Positions 1 to 11,700 of a DNA stretch of 64,000 bases are shown piece after piece. Within the stretch, counting starts at the first letter, position 1, and every line of letters begins with the position of its first letter. Made by a program: the position numbers and the translations under genes. Source of the DNA: Sitta carolinensis (lineage: Eukaryota > Chordata > Aves > Passeriformes > Sittidae); assembly GCA_032173965.1 (NCBI GenBank), contig JAVUNC010000005.1:43262501-43326500 (forward strand), written 5' to 3'. Under the pieces are notes generated by a model, which ran no database searches, was not told the origin of the DNA, and saw nothing but the letters and a program-made list of their open reading frames with translations.

Positions 1-990
1 CACTCCAGTATGACATGTTCAGCCTCCTTTGCAAAGATGGAGACATTTCTGTATGTATAAATATATACATAAATCTATAATGTATAGATGACATTTCTGT
101 ACACAACCTACATTGGTGATATGGGCATGAGAATTTACTTTGCCTACATGTTGACTAGAAGTTCAGTCCTCCACAGGTAGGTGCAGGCAGTGTGAGTATG
201 TAGAGCATCTCTTTGGATCTGGCAAGAAGAAAAATTTTGCAACGATTCTCTTCCACATCTTCTGCTACATTTTGCAGTTTTGGATGTGTTTTGGAGTCAC
301 TATCCAAGAGATAAGTAGATGGGCTGTGGAGAGCTCTGGATTTCATGGGAATATTTGTCCTAGAAACTTTTTACTGCAAAATTATTGAATATTTTTGATG
401 ACCAGAGCAACATCAATTCTTGCACAATAACTGCTGCTGGGTACTGTAATGGAGAAAAATAATGAAAATCTGTTAACTTTGTTGCACTTCCTACTTGAAA
501 ACATTGCACTTGAGTGATTCATACAGAGGTTACTTTTGTGCTAATTTTTACACTGCCACTTTTTCCTGCTATCAAGCTGCTTCAAGACGAAAGCCGTGTT
601 GATAGAGGGTCAGATAACTTCTCTTCTCAGTGAGGCAATGGGCCCTACACCCATCCTCACCTAGAGTTTCCAGAGGCACCCAAAAGAGACCACTGAAAGG
701 CATCTTTGCTGCTTTAAGTTTTTTTATTTAAAATTCAGCAAAACGATAATTTACCATAAGCTCAGCGTGCAACCTATATTTCATGTTGTGTTGAACCTCA
801 GCCAGCAGTGACAGAGTGGGAAATGAAGTAAATCAGTTGCGCCATTCAACGCGGCCCGTCCTGTCCCCAGCACGCGTTGGATGGGCGTCCATCTCTAGGC
901 AGCACAGCTGGAAAGGGACCGGGTTTTTTGTGTGCGCTGCAGGACTCGGGAGAATGCCGAGAGCCTTTGTTCTACCCCAGGCAAGACCAA
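1..990. other. Upstream flank, no gene recognised
   Basis: AT-rich sequence upstream of the CpG island. Only short open frames without family resemblance are present. No repeat family, RNA gene or neighbouring exon could be supported. Composition shifts towards GC from about 840 onwards. Confidence 0.6.
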
Positions 991-1642
991 GATCTAAACA
1001 GAGATCTCTGACCCCTCAACCTTCCCGCTCAAGGTGGCATCGGCCGACTGGTTGACGGGGATGCTGTTTAGCAGGGCGGTTCTGCGGTGCATTTGAACGG
1101 GGACAAGACGGGTTTCCAGGCTCGCAGCGGGCGCTGCCGGTGCCCAGCAGAGTCTGACCCACGCCCACAGCCGGCACCGCCACCGGCTGCCCCCGCTCAG
1201 CCCCTTCACCCGCGTTCGCCCACTGCCCGCGGGGGGCTTCAGCCGGGCCGGCAGCGAGGCAAAGCGAGTGCACGGGGGCCGCCCTGCCCCGGGGGGTTCC
1301 CCTGCTCCGGTGCCCCGTGCGGGTCCGGGTGCTGAGCGCCGCCGAGCGAGGTGGGTCTCGCTCCCCTCCGCGCCCCGTCACGCCGCTGTGAGGCGGCGCC
1401 CCCGGCCCGCGGCAGCCCGGCGGCTGAGGTGGGCTCCCGCGGCGCCGCCGCCGCCCACCGTCCGCGGCAAGGCGGGTCGGCGGGGCCGGGGGGCGGAGGG
1501 GGAGCGGCGGCGCACGGCGGCGAGGTGGCTCGGCAGCCCTCCCGGAGGAGCCCGGCCCACCTCTCCCGTGCAGGCACCCCCTCCTCCCCGCCCCGAAAGA
1601 GGAACTCCCCGCCCGCGCAGCCCGGCCGCGGCGCAGGGAGAA

Positions 1643-1675
1643 GCGGCGGCAGCGGCAGCGGCGGCGGCGGCAGCG
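1643..1675 (+). repeat. GGC/AGC trinucleotide-rich run in the 5' UTR
   Basis: An imperfect GGC repeat with AGC interruptions lies about 90 nt upstream of the start codon. Such runs in 5' UTRs tend to be length-variable and structured. Whether it is transcribed depends on the unknown start site. Confidence 0.6.
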
Positions 1676-1696
1676 CGGCCGGCCCCTCCGCGCACC

Positions 1697-1732
1697 ATGG
1701 CGCAGCAGCGCCCGCCGCCCGCCGCCGCCTGA
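1697..1732 (+). promoter_or_regulatory. Upstream ORF of 11 codons ahead of the plexin start
   Basis: ATG at 1697 sits in a near-ideal context (A at -3, G at +4, CACCATGG). It encodes MAQQRPPPAAA and ends at TGA 1730-1732, 33 nt before the plexin ATG at 1766. The plexin ATG has C at -3 and G at +4, so its context is weaker. If the transcript includes this segment, ribosomes should often translate the uORF first, giving a plausible translational brake. The open frame is seen directly; its effect is inference. Confidence 0.55.
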
Positions 1733-1765
1733 GGCGCCCCGCGGCGCCGAGCCGACCCCGCGCCC

Positions 1766-2713
1766 ATGGCGGCGCCGCCGCCCGCCCTCAGCTGGGCGCT
1801 GCCCCTGCTGGCGGCGCTGGCGGGCGCTGCCGGACCCCAGAGCTTCGAGCTGCCGGGGGCCCCCATCGACAACATCGAGGTGAGCGGCGGCGCCGTGCTG
1901 GTGGCGGGCGGCAGCTGCCTCTACGAGCTGCGGCCCGAGCTGCGGCCCCGCCGCCGCGTGGTGCCGGCGGCGGGGCAGGGCTGCGGGGAGCCCCCCGGCA
2001 TGCGCAGCAACCTGCTGCTGTACTACGAGGAGGCCGGCGGGGTGGGCGTCCTGCTGACCGGCTGGACCCAGGATGGCGGCGCCTGCCAGGTGTGGGAGCA
2101 GCCGTCCTACCGGCAGCGCTTGAACCAAAGCGAGGTGGTCAGTTGCCTGCCCGACGGCTCCACCGCCGGCGTCGTGTTCCAGCAGGCCGGCGCCTGGTAC
2201 CTGGCCGTGGCGGCCACCTACTCGACCAGCGCTGACACGAACCACCTGCACTGCGAGCCCTCGAAGTCGGACAAGGAGACCGTCATCACGGTGCGCAGCA
2301 TGGTCAACCTGAAGTCCAAGGAGGAGCTGGGCATCATCAAGCGCAGGGAGGAACCTTTGCACTTTGTCGACGCGCTCCAGTGGGGGGATCACATTTTCTT
2401 TCCCTACTACACGTTGAAGGCCAGGTTGGGCAATAACACGGAGCCACCCAGCATGGCTGTTCTGCGCCAGCTGCGCCCTTCAGAGGGTGGCCTTACTTTG
2501 CAAGGGCACGTCTATTTGGACTGCGGGTGCAGGGGCCTCATTATTTCCTCCAGCCTTGTCCGCCAGGGTGAGCGGGGCTGGTGGGTGGGTGTGTTCCGCC
2601 ACAGCCACAACGCCAAGGCGTGGAACAGCACTGCCGTCTGCATCTTTGGGATGGAGGAGATGAAGGAGCAAGCCTGTGCATCCACGCACTTCAATATGAA
2701 CGGGAAGAGCTGT
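1766..2713 (+). CDS. PLXNC1: PLXNC1 exon 1: signal peptide and most of the Sema domain (residues 1-316)
   Basis: The start is the first ATG in frame with the Sema reading. It opens with a hydrophobic signal peptide, residues about 1-22, ending near AGAAGPQ. The Sema beta-propeller follows, with LTGWTQDGGACQVWE, STAGVVF, WYLAVAATYS, LHFVDALQWGDHIFFPYY and SMAVLRQL. N-glycosylation sequons include NQS, NNT and NST. The exon ends in AAG AGC TGT before a GTAAGT donor (phase 0). Without splicing the frame stops seven codons later. A very large first coding exon agrees with the mammalian gene as recalled. Confidence 0.96.
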
Positions 2714-5700
2714 GTAAGTCTGGGCATCGTTTGCTAAGCTTTCATCCCGCACGCCCTTGTTGACGTTCTTATTGTTGTGGCTGGTGTCTCTGTGCATGAC
2801 TCATGGGGTGTCCCTGACCTGGAGGCACATGAAGTTAGTGAGAAACTTCAGAGCCGCACAGAAGGGCTTTGCACATCGGCTCTGACTCTGTCAGCTCTAG
2901 TGATTACTCCAGTTCATTCTGTTTCTAAAATTCTGATCCTTTACCGTATTTTGGTATACTTCCCACCTACCTGTTGGGAAAGACACATTGAGGGAGCACC
3001 TGAGGGCATTCTGGGTCAGACCTGACTCTTAGGCTTCTCCCTCGATGTGTCCTTTTCAGCCTAGGATTAGTCATATTTCATTTCATTTTCCATACAGCCT
3101 AGATAAAGCATCTCCTGTCTTATTCTGTGCATTCACATCTCATGTCATTGCAGCTACATGAGAAATGAAAAAAACAGCCTGTCAAATTGGCTCTGTGCAC
3201 TGGGCTGTGTGCACTGTTATCCCTATCACTCACTAGTTACCTGTGATTGTTCGTTCAGAGGTAGGTATTCCCCAAGCCTCTTGCAATTGGTCTTGCTTGG
3301 GAGGGCTCTCACAGCCACCTCCCCAAATCCTTGTGTGCAGCTGACAACAGTAGGTGATATCTCTTTGTTGTTGCAGTGCTTACATTTTCATAGACAGTGG
3401 TATCCCATGGAGTTTCCCATGTCATCTACTTCAGTAACATTCTCTTCAGCTTCATCTTCCTGTTCAGGGTGAACTGGGCACATGGAGGGTGGGATAGACA
3501 AGGCTGCTGGCTTTGCTGTGGCCTCAGTAGTAAAGAAATTACCTAAAAATTATATTCAGGGAGGTAAAAATGTCATTCAGATGAAGAAGGTGCTTTTGAA
3601 AGGCCTGTCCATTCTTTTAAGTTAGGCTCAGAAGACTTTCCAGAGCTGTGGCAAAAGGACTACTGAAAAGTATCAAGGAGAGCCATAGGGGATCAAGCAA
3701 GGCATCATAAAGCAAACCCTGAGACTTTTGCAGTTCCAACCCCATCCGAGGTCTTTGCAGCTAAACTTCTGAATCATTGATGTGTTACAATAGGAGTTTC
3801 TTCGTAATTCCTTGAAAGAAGTGCAGTAGATTTACTGTCAGTCCTTGGCTTTCCAAATCTAACTCATAGCTGAGTGTAGTGCTGAGATTTTTCCAAACAG
3901 ACTACCAGAGGGCACGTGTGATCCAGTCTGCTTATCTCCCTACTGAGCTGTGAGACTATTGCCAGTGTTAGAGGACGTGGTTGTGAATGAGAACCCTGTA
4001 TGTGGGTGAGACAACTGTGCTGAAGTAAATAGTGAAACTGCCTACTGAGCCAGAGCCAATACTTTGATTTCCACTGCTAGCTTACTGTATGATTTCTGTG
4101 CTCCCACAAGGCAAACTTCCTGAATGAATTCGAAGTCTCATTCTGGTCCCAAAATACCTATTTCCTTGTTGGAATTTTAGTTGATATTGTTTGTTCCTAA
4201 TTACTTGTGAATTTTCTTAGCAAAGTGCTTTCTGAGCCTTCTAAACAAAACAGAAGAAGAAAATTCCCTGGCAGTAGATCCTTTCTAAACATTTTACAAA
4301 ACCTGATGCAAGAAATTTCAGAGGAGCCTCATGGGTCTTTTAGAGTAACATAATGCAGGTAAGGTTAGGCATGTATTTCTGCAGACAGGGCAATTCTGTC
4401 CCCATTGCCTCTCAGGGCCTGAATATGAAAGATCAATGATCCACTTGGTTCAGGACTGGTCTGATTCAGATCAGACTCCTATGACTCGAGAGTTACTTTA
4501 ATGTCTCAGAAGGTTCACCCCTCCTGGAAATTTAGATTATATTTGGATACAATGTTGAAGAATCTCAACTGAAACAACCTTTAAAAGGATTGCTTACTTA
4601 ACCTTATGTCCCAAACTATGATGATGTTATTGATTGTAGTATTTTGGCACAAGAAATGCAGTTTACCACAGAGAGAAAAGTGGTATTTTAATATTTTGTG
4701 AGATAGCAGGACATATGGGTCCTGTGAATTAATATGGCCTATAACATTACATGGCTAATTACTCTCTTTTTTCAGCTAATTATATGTGCTTATGGTGTAT
4801 AAACATAGAAATAAATGCATATAGTTCAGCTTTAATATTTTTTTATACTACAGAAGGTTAGGCTAGGCTATTGCAGAGTAAGTTTGGAGATGACAGGCCC
4901 ATATGCTGCTGCTTCTGGGTTGTTTTAGACCAGATCCTTCTACCGTCTCTCACCAAAGTATGGGAGTCCCTGCAATCATGGCGTATGCTGTTCTTGGACT
5001 CAGGAACACGTGGGCTTCAGAGCTGACAGGAAGATGGAGTGTGGCATGTCCATCAGTGTGCAGCTTGCAGCAATGTGTGCAATCGAAGCAGTGACTCTGG
5101 CCAGAAGCTGTCAGTAGTACATTGTACTACGATATGTAGGAACCGCAGCAAGCAACGGTATTTAACACATGCTTTAAAGTCCAGTCTTTTAAAGACAGTC
5201 TTGATCTTGAGCAAAGGAATGTGTTGCAGCATTATGAGCCTTTAAGTGTAAGACCTCCCTGGTGTTTGTGGTGACTGGACCATGCTGAATGTCAGTCTGG
5301 CTTTTGCATTGCAGATACTGTGTATTGTAGGGTGTTGCGGGTCTTAGTCCTCTCTGCTGGGTACACTTGAATGCAGGAGCTCAGGTGTGACGTGATGAGG
5401 TATGTGGATCCCAGACACTGACTATCAGTTTATGTAGGAATTGAAAATACAGGGATTTTTTCACTGCAGGAATACAATTTATAGTAAGCATATACATTAG
5501 GGAGTAGTGGCAGTTTGTTTTCCTTTTGCTCTTGTCATCCTTCAGATTTCTGTTGTTACTCTGATTACCTTGAGGCAAGACATCCTCTTTCCGTCTCCCC
5601 TCACACTGCGTTTCTCAATAACACCCTGCAAGAGGAGCTTAGCCCAGGGTGTTTGTGGTCTTGAATTCCCAGGTATGCTATTGCTACATAGTGTACTCCA

Positions 5701-8700
5701 AACTCATTCCTGTAAGGTACTGAGCTTTCTGGCCCTAACCCATTAAAGCACTTAATTACATATTTAACATTAGCCATATATAAGTGTTTCTATCATCTTC
5801 ATGCCCATGCATTTAAAGTAAAGCATGTACTTGAGTACTTCACTGGATTGGAACCAAATTGCTCTGCATCCTGTTGGAACTCACTGTAGGTATGTAATCT
5901 CTTTAGCTTTGCTTTGCTGCTTAGGCCAAAGTTCTCATTTACGTTAAGTTTTAATGGTGGTTTAGAGTCTGTTATTGAAAACTAGTAATTTTGAAGATCC
6001 TTGCTTAGCAACTTTATAAAAGAGTGTGTGACTGCTACAAAATCTGTGGAATTTTTCCATATGAGAAGTGGGGAAGTCCATTTTTGTTTTGTGCAGTAGT
6101 GTGCAGAAAGAAGTTTGTCCTACTTGGATGTGTTTAATCGGGGCATTAGCACTACTTGATTCTCAGAGACAGGATCCCTGTTTAGCAAGAGGCAAGTGGT
6201 GTTTTAGATGAAACTACTCTGAAAACATTTTGCAGTTTTATACTCAGCTTTAGTTTTCTTTGATCTTCACGTCTCTTAGTTTTGAATGTATCTACTTACA
6301 TGCACTATCGGGGTATATGTGTTACTGAACCCTCTAGCGTATCCTACATATACATAAGTGCATCTTCTTCACAATTCCCTTAGTAAATAAATGTGAATTT
6401 GCCAAATCTAATTCTCAATTTCTTTTCAGAAACATGACTGAGTACTTACAAACACAGGAGGAATGCTGGAATTTGTCACAAATTTGCTGTGGGAGCTATT
6501 GAACTTTGAGAAAGGCTATTCTTCTGTTCTGTAACAGAACAGGACCTAAAACGATCTCACATCTTTCACAGACAAGCCGGGATGCTGTGAGTCACAGACA
6601 AGTAGATGAGTAGGAAAAGTATTCCAATTGGAGAACATCAGCAGGAGAGAGATGTAGAGTGTTACCTAACCATGATAATGACAAATCTGGAAATTGGGTT
6701 TGCCATTAAAAAAGTTGCATAAGAAAAGGATTCAGAGAGGTTCAAGGATTCACAATTTTTCAGGTAGAAAATCCCCTCAAAATTGTTAGGCATATACCTG
6801 TAAAAAAGTGAATTGCTTTAGTTTATATTAAAGTGTTTATTCTGTTATGTGAAAAGGCTAAGTAATTGTGAGAGTTACTAAAAGATAAGCTGTCTTGGTT
6901 GAATATTCATTTATTATTAAATGCAAGTAAAGACTTGTAACAGTCTGTTCTTTGAACTTTTTCATTTTTCAGTGGTTGATACATAGGAGGATTGGTATGT
7001 GTCCCTTAATTTATTGAACATAGTTTGTAATCCTAGGACAAATCCTATCTGGTGTAAACTCTACCGAAATGAGATTTTGAAGTCCACAAAGTCACATCAG
7101 TTTAATTACGGCCTTTAATTTTCAGCAACAACATTTGAATATATGTGGTAACTTATTCCAGCGTGATTCATTGTCTTTTTTTTGAGGAAAGACTTACAAA
7201 CTTCTAAATATAATTTTGTATCAAAATTAATCCTGTAATTTATTTTATAGTAGTAAAGTCAATCTCCTGAGTATTACAGACTGCTAGTGTTGCATCCATG
7301 TTTGATGGGTTTCTAGAGTTAATGTTTTTGAAGTGAATATTCAAAGCAAAACTCGTTACAATGAGTTTTCAATTCATCCCTGTTTAGCGTGGGAAGTAAG
7401 CTACCAAAGACTTGTCAGGTCTCACACTCCAGGGATGGGGACTGCACAACCTCTCTGGACAGCCCATTCTGCTTGATTGCCCTCATAGTGATGCTTTTTC
7501 ATCTCCTGTTCACTAGAAACCTGCAGAGTTTCAGTTTGTGTCATTATCTCTTGTTACCTTACCTACACTTTGGTTAAGAGCCTGGTTTGTTTCTTTGGTC
7601 CATCTGAAATTGTCTCTTCTGTAGGCTGATCCAGCCCAGTTTTGGAAAAAGCATGTAAGATCATGCACCACAAAACCCTAAGCACCTCATCTAAAAGTGT
7701 TATACATAGTTCAGATTGGTCAGGCATGATTTATCCTTGGTAAATTTATGCTGGCTTTTCTCAGTCACTTTGTTCGTCTTCTTGAGTCCAGAAATGGTTT
7801 CAAAGAGGATTTTCTCCATGATTCTCCCAGGAAAAAAGTGAGACCAGCTAATGTGTAGTTCCCTGAAAAAATCTTGGGTTTTTTGAATATGGGTGCAGTT
7901 TTTGTCTTTTTTCAGTTGGAGACTTTACCTGATCTCCACACCTTTTGAAATAGCTTTCAGCTTCATCAGACAGTCTCTCAGCATCTTCCTACAGATCCCA
8001 TCTGTCTTCCCTAAAATTTGTAAAAGCTGAGATTTCTTAAGAGATCTCTGGCTTAATCCTCTCCCAGTACTTGTAGTTTCTCTCCTCCTTGAACCCTTGT
8101 GTGTACAAAGGACCACAAGATATTGTTGATGAAGTGCAGAGCCATGTCTGCATCCACTGTCAGTAAATCTCTTGAGCTATTCAGCAGCTGGTGCTCATTT
8201 TTATCGTTCATTCGTTTATTAGTAGTGGAAGGAACATCTTGTTGTCCATGCCATACCCTGCCTGTTCCAAAACAGGTGAGATTGGGTTTTCCTGACACAG
8301 TCTCTGCTGTTCAGAGACTTCTTTCTTAGTCCTGCTTCCTCCTCCTTCATGCTGTTGTTCTGCAGTGTAGTTCGATCGTGACTTCCCTGTTTAGCTAGAG
8401 GCCATCTCGTGATGTCTGCTTGTTTTCCTGAGTTTCATGCTTGACAGAGATTGTCCAGAAAGACCTGCTAGCTTACTTGAGCTCTAGTTCCCTTTAAAGC
8501 TGGCTCTCAGGGGATCCCACTGACCATTTCCCTGAACACATCGAAACCTGGTCTCCAGCTCTCTGCTCAGATTATCACAACTTCAGTCAGTTCTTCCTTG
8601 GTTTTGAGTAGTGGATCCAAAAGAGGATCACTCTTGACTGACCCCACAGGTTAGCATAGCCAGGGGTCCCATCTTATTCACTTTTCTCCCAGAGCTTTGT

Positions 8701-11700
8701 AGTCCTGATCTGCACTAAGCCATATCTTTGGTGTCTACATGGATATGCAACAATGGGTAGTGGTCCAAGGAATGGAAAATTACCACAGTCTTTCTGCAAT
8801 GGGTAGGGTCTCTTAAAAAGAGCCCCAACCTGTTATAACAGCATGACTGTTTGGCACATGTGTGCTTTCATCCCTCACTGTCACCCACCACTTCCTTTTG
8901 CTCTCTGCTAAAATGCTGTTCAAGCTCAGTTGGTTTTTCAAAATCTTCTTTAACGGAGCTTGTTCTCCTTCACTGGCTATTAGGACACTTTACCACTTCT
9001 GTGAACTTAGATCTGAGGACAGAGAAGGACTATTTCTGCTGCTTCAAGAAGTCACAAGTTTCTAGCTTCCCCATCTTAGGAGTCTCCATCAGCATCTCAC
9101 TCAACCACAGCTTCTGACTGTTCTTCCTGCCTTGCATCATGAGCCTCAGGATTTACCTCTGCAAGGTATCACTAAAGACTCTAATTTTCTGGTCATTCTT
9201 GATTTTTTGCAGGCTGCTCATCTGGACAGGCTTGTCCACCTAACACTGCTGGGCAATGCACAAATCAAAAAACTTTCTGAAAATAAAATTTTGCAACAGT
9301 TCGTCTCCTCATTCCTTAGCCCTAATAAAGGCTTGCTGCATGCCCCAACATTTGTTACCCTCTGATATAGTAAAAATTGATGGAGGTAGTTAAAGGATGG
9401 TGAAATTAAGAAAGAAGAGGTTCTGAAGGTTCTTTCCCCCTAGGAAAAGCATCCATTGTTTCAGTGTTAACTATTGCTGTATGCTACTTACAAATCTTGT
9501 GTCCTATTGTATAGCTACATCTGTTCTTTCACTCAGATGCTCAAACCCTTTATTTTTACTTTTTGGACAGCTGCATATGATGAGTGCTGTGTGAGCTAAA
9601 AATGCTGCCCTTTCCTCTGAGGCACGCAATGTGAAATAATCAGGAGGAAATCAAGACAGAAGGTAGAAGTGTTAATATTGTTGATGCAGCTGGAGTCATA
9701 TGGAGATACATCTGAAAATGAAGTGCCAAATAGAAAATGATTATAAATACCTTCCATGCCAATAACCAAACAACTATAGACTGTAGAGGGACTACAGAAT
9801 AGAACAGAGGCTGGAACTGAAGAATTTAAAAAAGGGAAGATCTTACAGAGTGGTATTATCTTTTCTTTTGCTTTTCTTGCTTTTGTATGTGCCTGAAAAT
9901 GTTACGGGATAGACAAACAGATGACCACGGAGATGAATGACTCTTCAAGTATAAAGGAAGTTTAGACTGTAAATGCATTTTTAAGAATGGATTTAGCTGT
10001 GAAAGAAGCAGCTTGGGAAGGCCCTACAATGCTGTAACCCCATTAGTCACAGTGGAAGAGGTAAAAGGGCTTGTTAAAACAATAAATGGATGTGGAAAAG
10101 GGGTGACCAAAGGGTGAAAGCAGCAGCTGCACCCTGGAGGAAATAGACAAACTGGAGAAATAGGTTGCAGAAGAGAGAAGGCAATTTTTTTTGTGACTGT
10201 CCACCGTCTGAATTCTGCCGTTCTTATCCGTATTAGCTCAATGTCGTGTTGACCCTCCCTGTAGCAAGCAGAGGGAGGGGAGGAGACTTCCACACTTGTC
10301 AGTGTTGGTTTTTCAGTCAGATGAGGAGGATGCACTGATATGACACTGGTTATTTTATTAGTATGTGGGTCAAAATAAAATCTGGCAGCAGAGCTTTTCA
10401 GAAACTGGGTGAGTACTCCTCTTTTCTGTCATCTTGTTGTACAGAGTCTAACCTAGAGTAGTTTGTCTCTCCTGCACTACTGCATGGTGCACTGCAGAAA
10501 AACTATTCCTAATTTTGATGGAAATGAAAGTGTGGAAGTTCCACTTCTTCACTTCCTAACCTGAGTGAAGGCTCCTGAGTGCACTAGTTCTGGAGTTTTG
10601 TTACCTTCTGATCTATTAATAAAGTGAGTTAACTTTTTCCACCTTAAAATGCTGCAGTTACACTCTTCCCCACTTCCCTATCTAACACAGACCTCCAGGG
10701 TACTGGATTCTCATGGCCAAGTGAGTTTTACTGAAGTTCTGTGCCAGTGCATGACAGTTTCCTGTGTCTTCTTCCTGCTGCATGAAAAAAAGAAATAATG
10801 ACTTTAAATATGAAAGTTAATCAAGTCTTCTTTTATTCCAAGTGGCTGTTCTTTCAAGCTAATTAAAATAATTCAGATGACTGAAGAACATTTTAATTGA
10901 CTTAGGATTGCAGAAAAAAAATTCTAGTGGAGAGGCTTTTTGGGGTTAAGCCAGCATCATAGCACACAAGAGAGTTGAATTCACCTGTTACTGTGTTATG
11001 GATTTGCTTCATAACTTTGAGAAATACCTTCACCTTTCTTCTAAACATCAGTTTTGATGGTCCATTCCACACTTTGGTGCGTATAAACTGAAATAGGCTC
11101 TTGCACTCAAAGGGCTCCTCTAGGTTTAGGAATCTGTCCTTGAGGCTGAAATTGTGGATTTTATAAGCTAACCTACAGGGCTTGTTCCCAAGGACCTGGT
11201 TTTACCTAAGCTCTTGTCTCCTGCCTCTCCATGCCTGCCACTCCTTTGTGCCAACACTGGTGTATGTGCAGCCGCATGCTCATGTGATGAGGAGCATGGC
11301 TCAAATGAAGATGTAGGTAGGAAGATGTACAGAGCGTTTCCTAGGCACATCACTGCTTTAACTAAGCTCCCTGGAGAACATTATAAGGGAGGGTGCAGTA
11401 AAGCTTGGCTGGGGTTGGACCCATTTGGCGAGGAGGAGGAATATCACACCTTTGGCAATATCTTCGACAGAGATTGACTTAGAGCAATTAGAGGACTTTA
11501 AAACTGAGTTACTGCTTACTAAGGAAGCACATGGCTTCTAGGGAGTTCCCTGGTAAATGGTCCTATTCTCACACATGTAGATTTCCTTTCAACACTCAAT
11601 CATCTACAATCAGAGTTACTTGGTTTGGTTTTTCATTCCACAAGATACAGGGATTTCCTACATGTTTTTTTTTCATAAGCTGCTGACATGTGTTTGCCGC

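Larger units (their letters stand above)
990..2700. promoter_or_regulatory. PLXNC1: CpG island covering promoter and first exon
   Basis: The sequence is strongly GC- and CpG-rich from about 990, falling away after 2500, in contrast to AT-rich DNA on both sides. It contains a GC-box type GGGCGG at 1491-1496 and many CCGCCC/GGCGG runs, and no evident TATA box near the start codon. This is typical of a CpG-island promoter with dispersed initiation. The transcription start cannot be fixed from sequence, so the 5' UTR length is unknown. Confidence 0.75.

Noticed and set aside
1351..2235. 294-codon plus-strand frame overlapping the start of exon 1
   Set aside because: Composition-driven shadow of the CpG island in another frame. 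The frame starting at 1766 has a signal peptide and Sema motifs and continues into exon 2.
1016..2392. 458-codon open frame on the minus strand opposite exon 1
   Set aside because: It is low-complexity Arg/Gly/Ala/Pro sequence mirroring the GC-rich sense exon, and GC-rich antisense frames stay open by composition. No family resemblance and no splice or start support.
2714..2737. Exon 1 read-through adding seven residues before a stop, as a secreted Sema form
   Set aside because: The GTAAGT donor at 2714 is strong and no polyadenylation signal was seen close downstream, so there is no positive support for this product.
8340..9365. Possible further retroelement sequence after the intron 1 CR1 fragment
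   Set aside because: Some wording resembles antisense LINE DNA but no motif could be placed in order, so it was not annotated.
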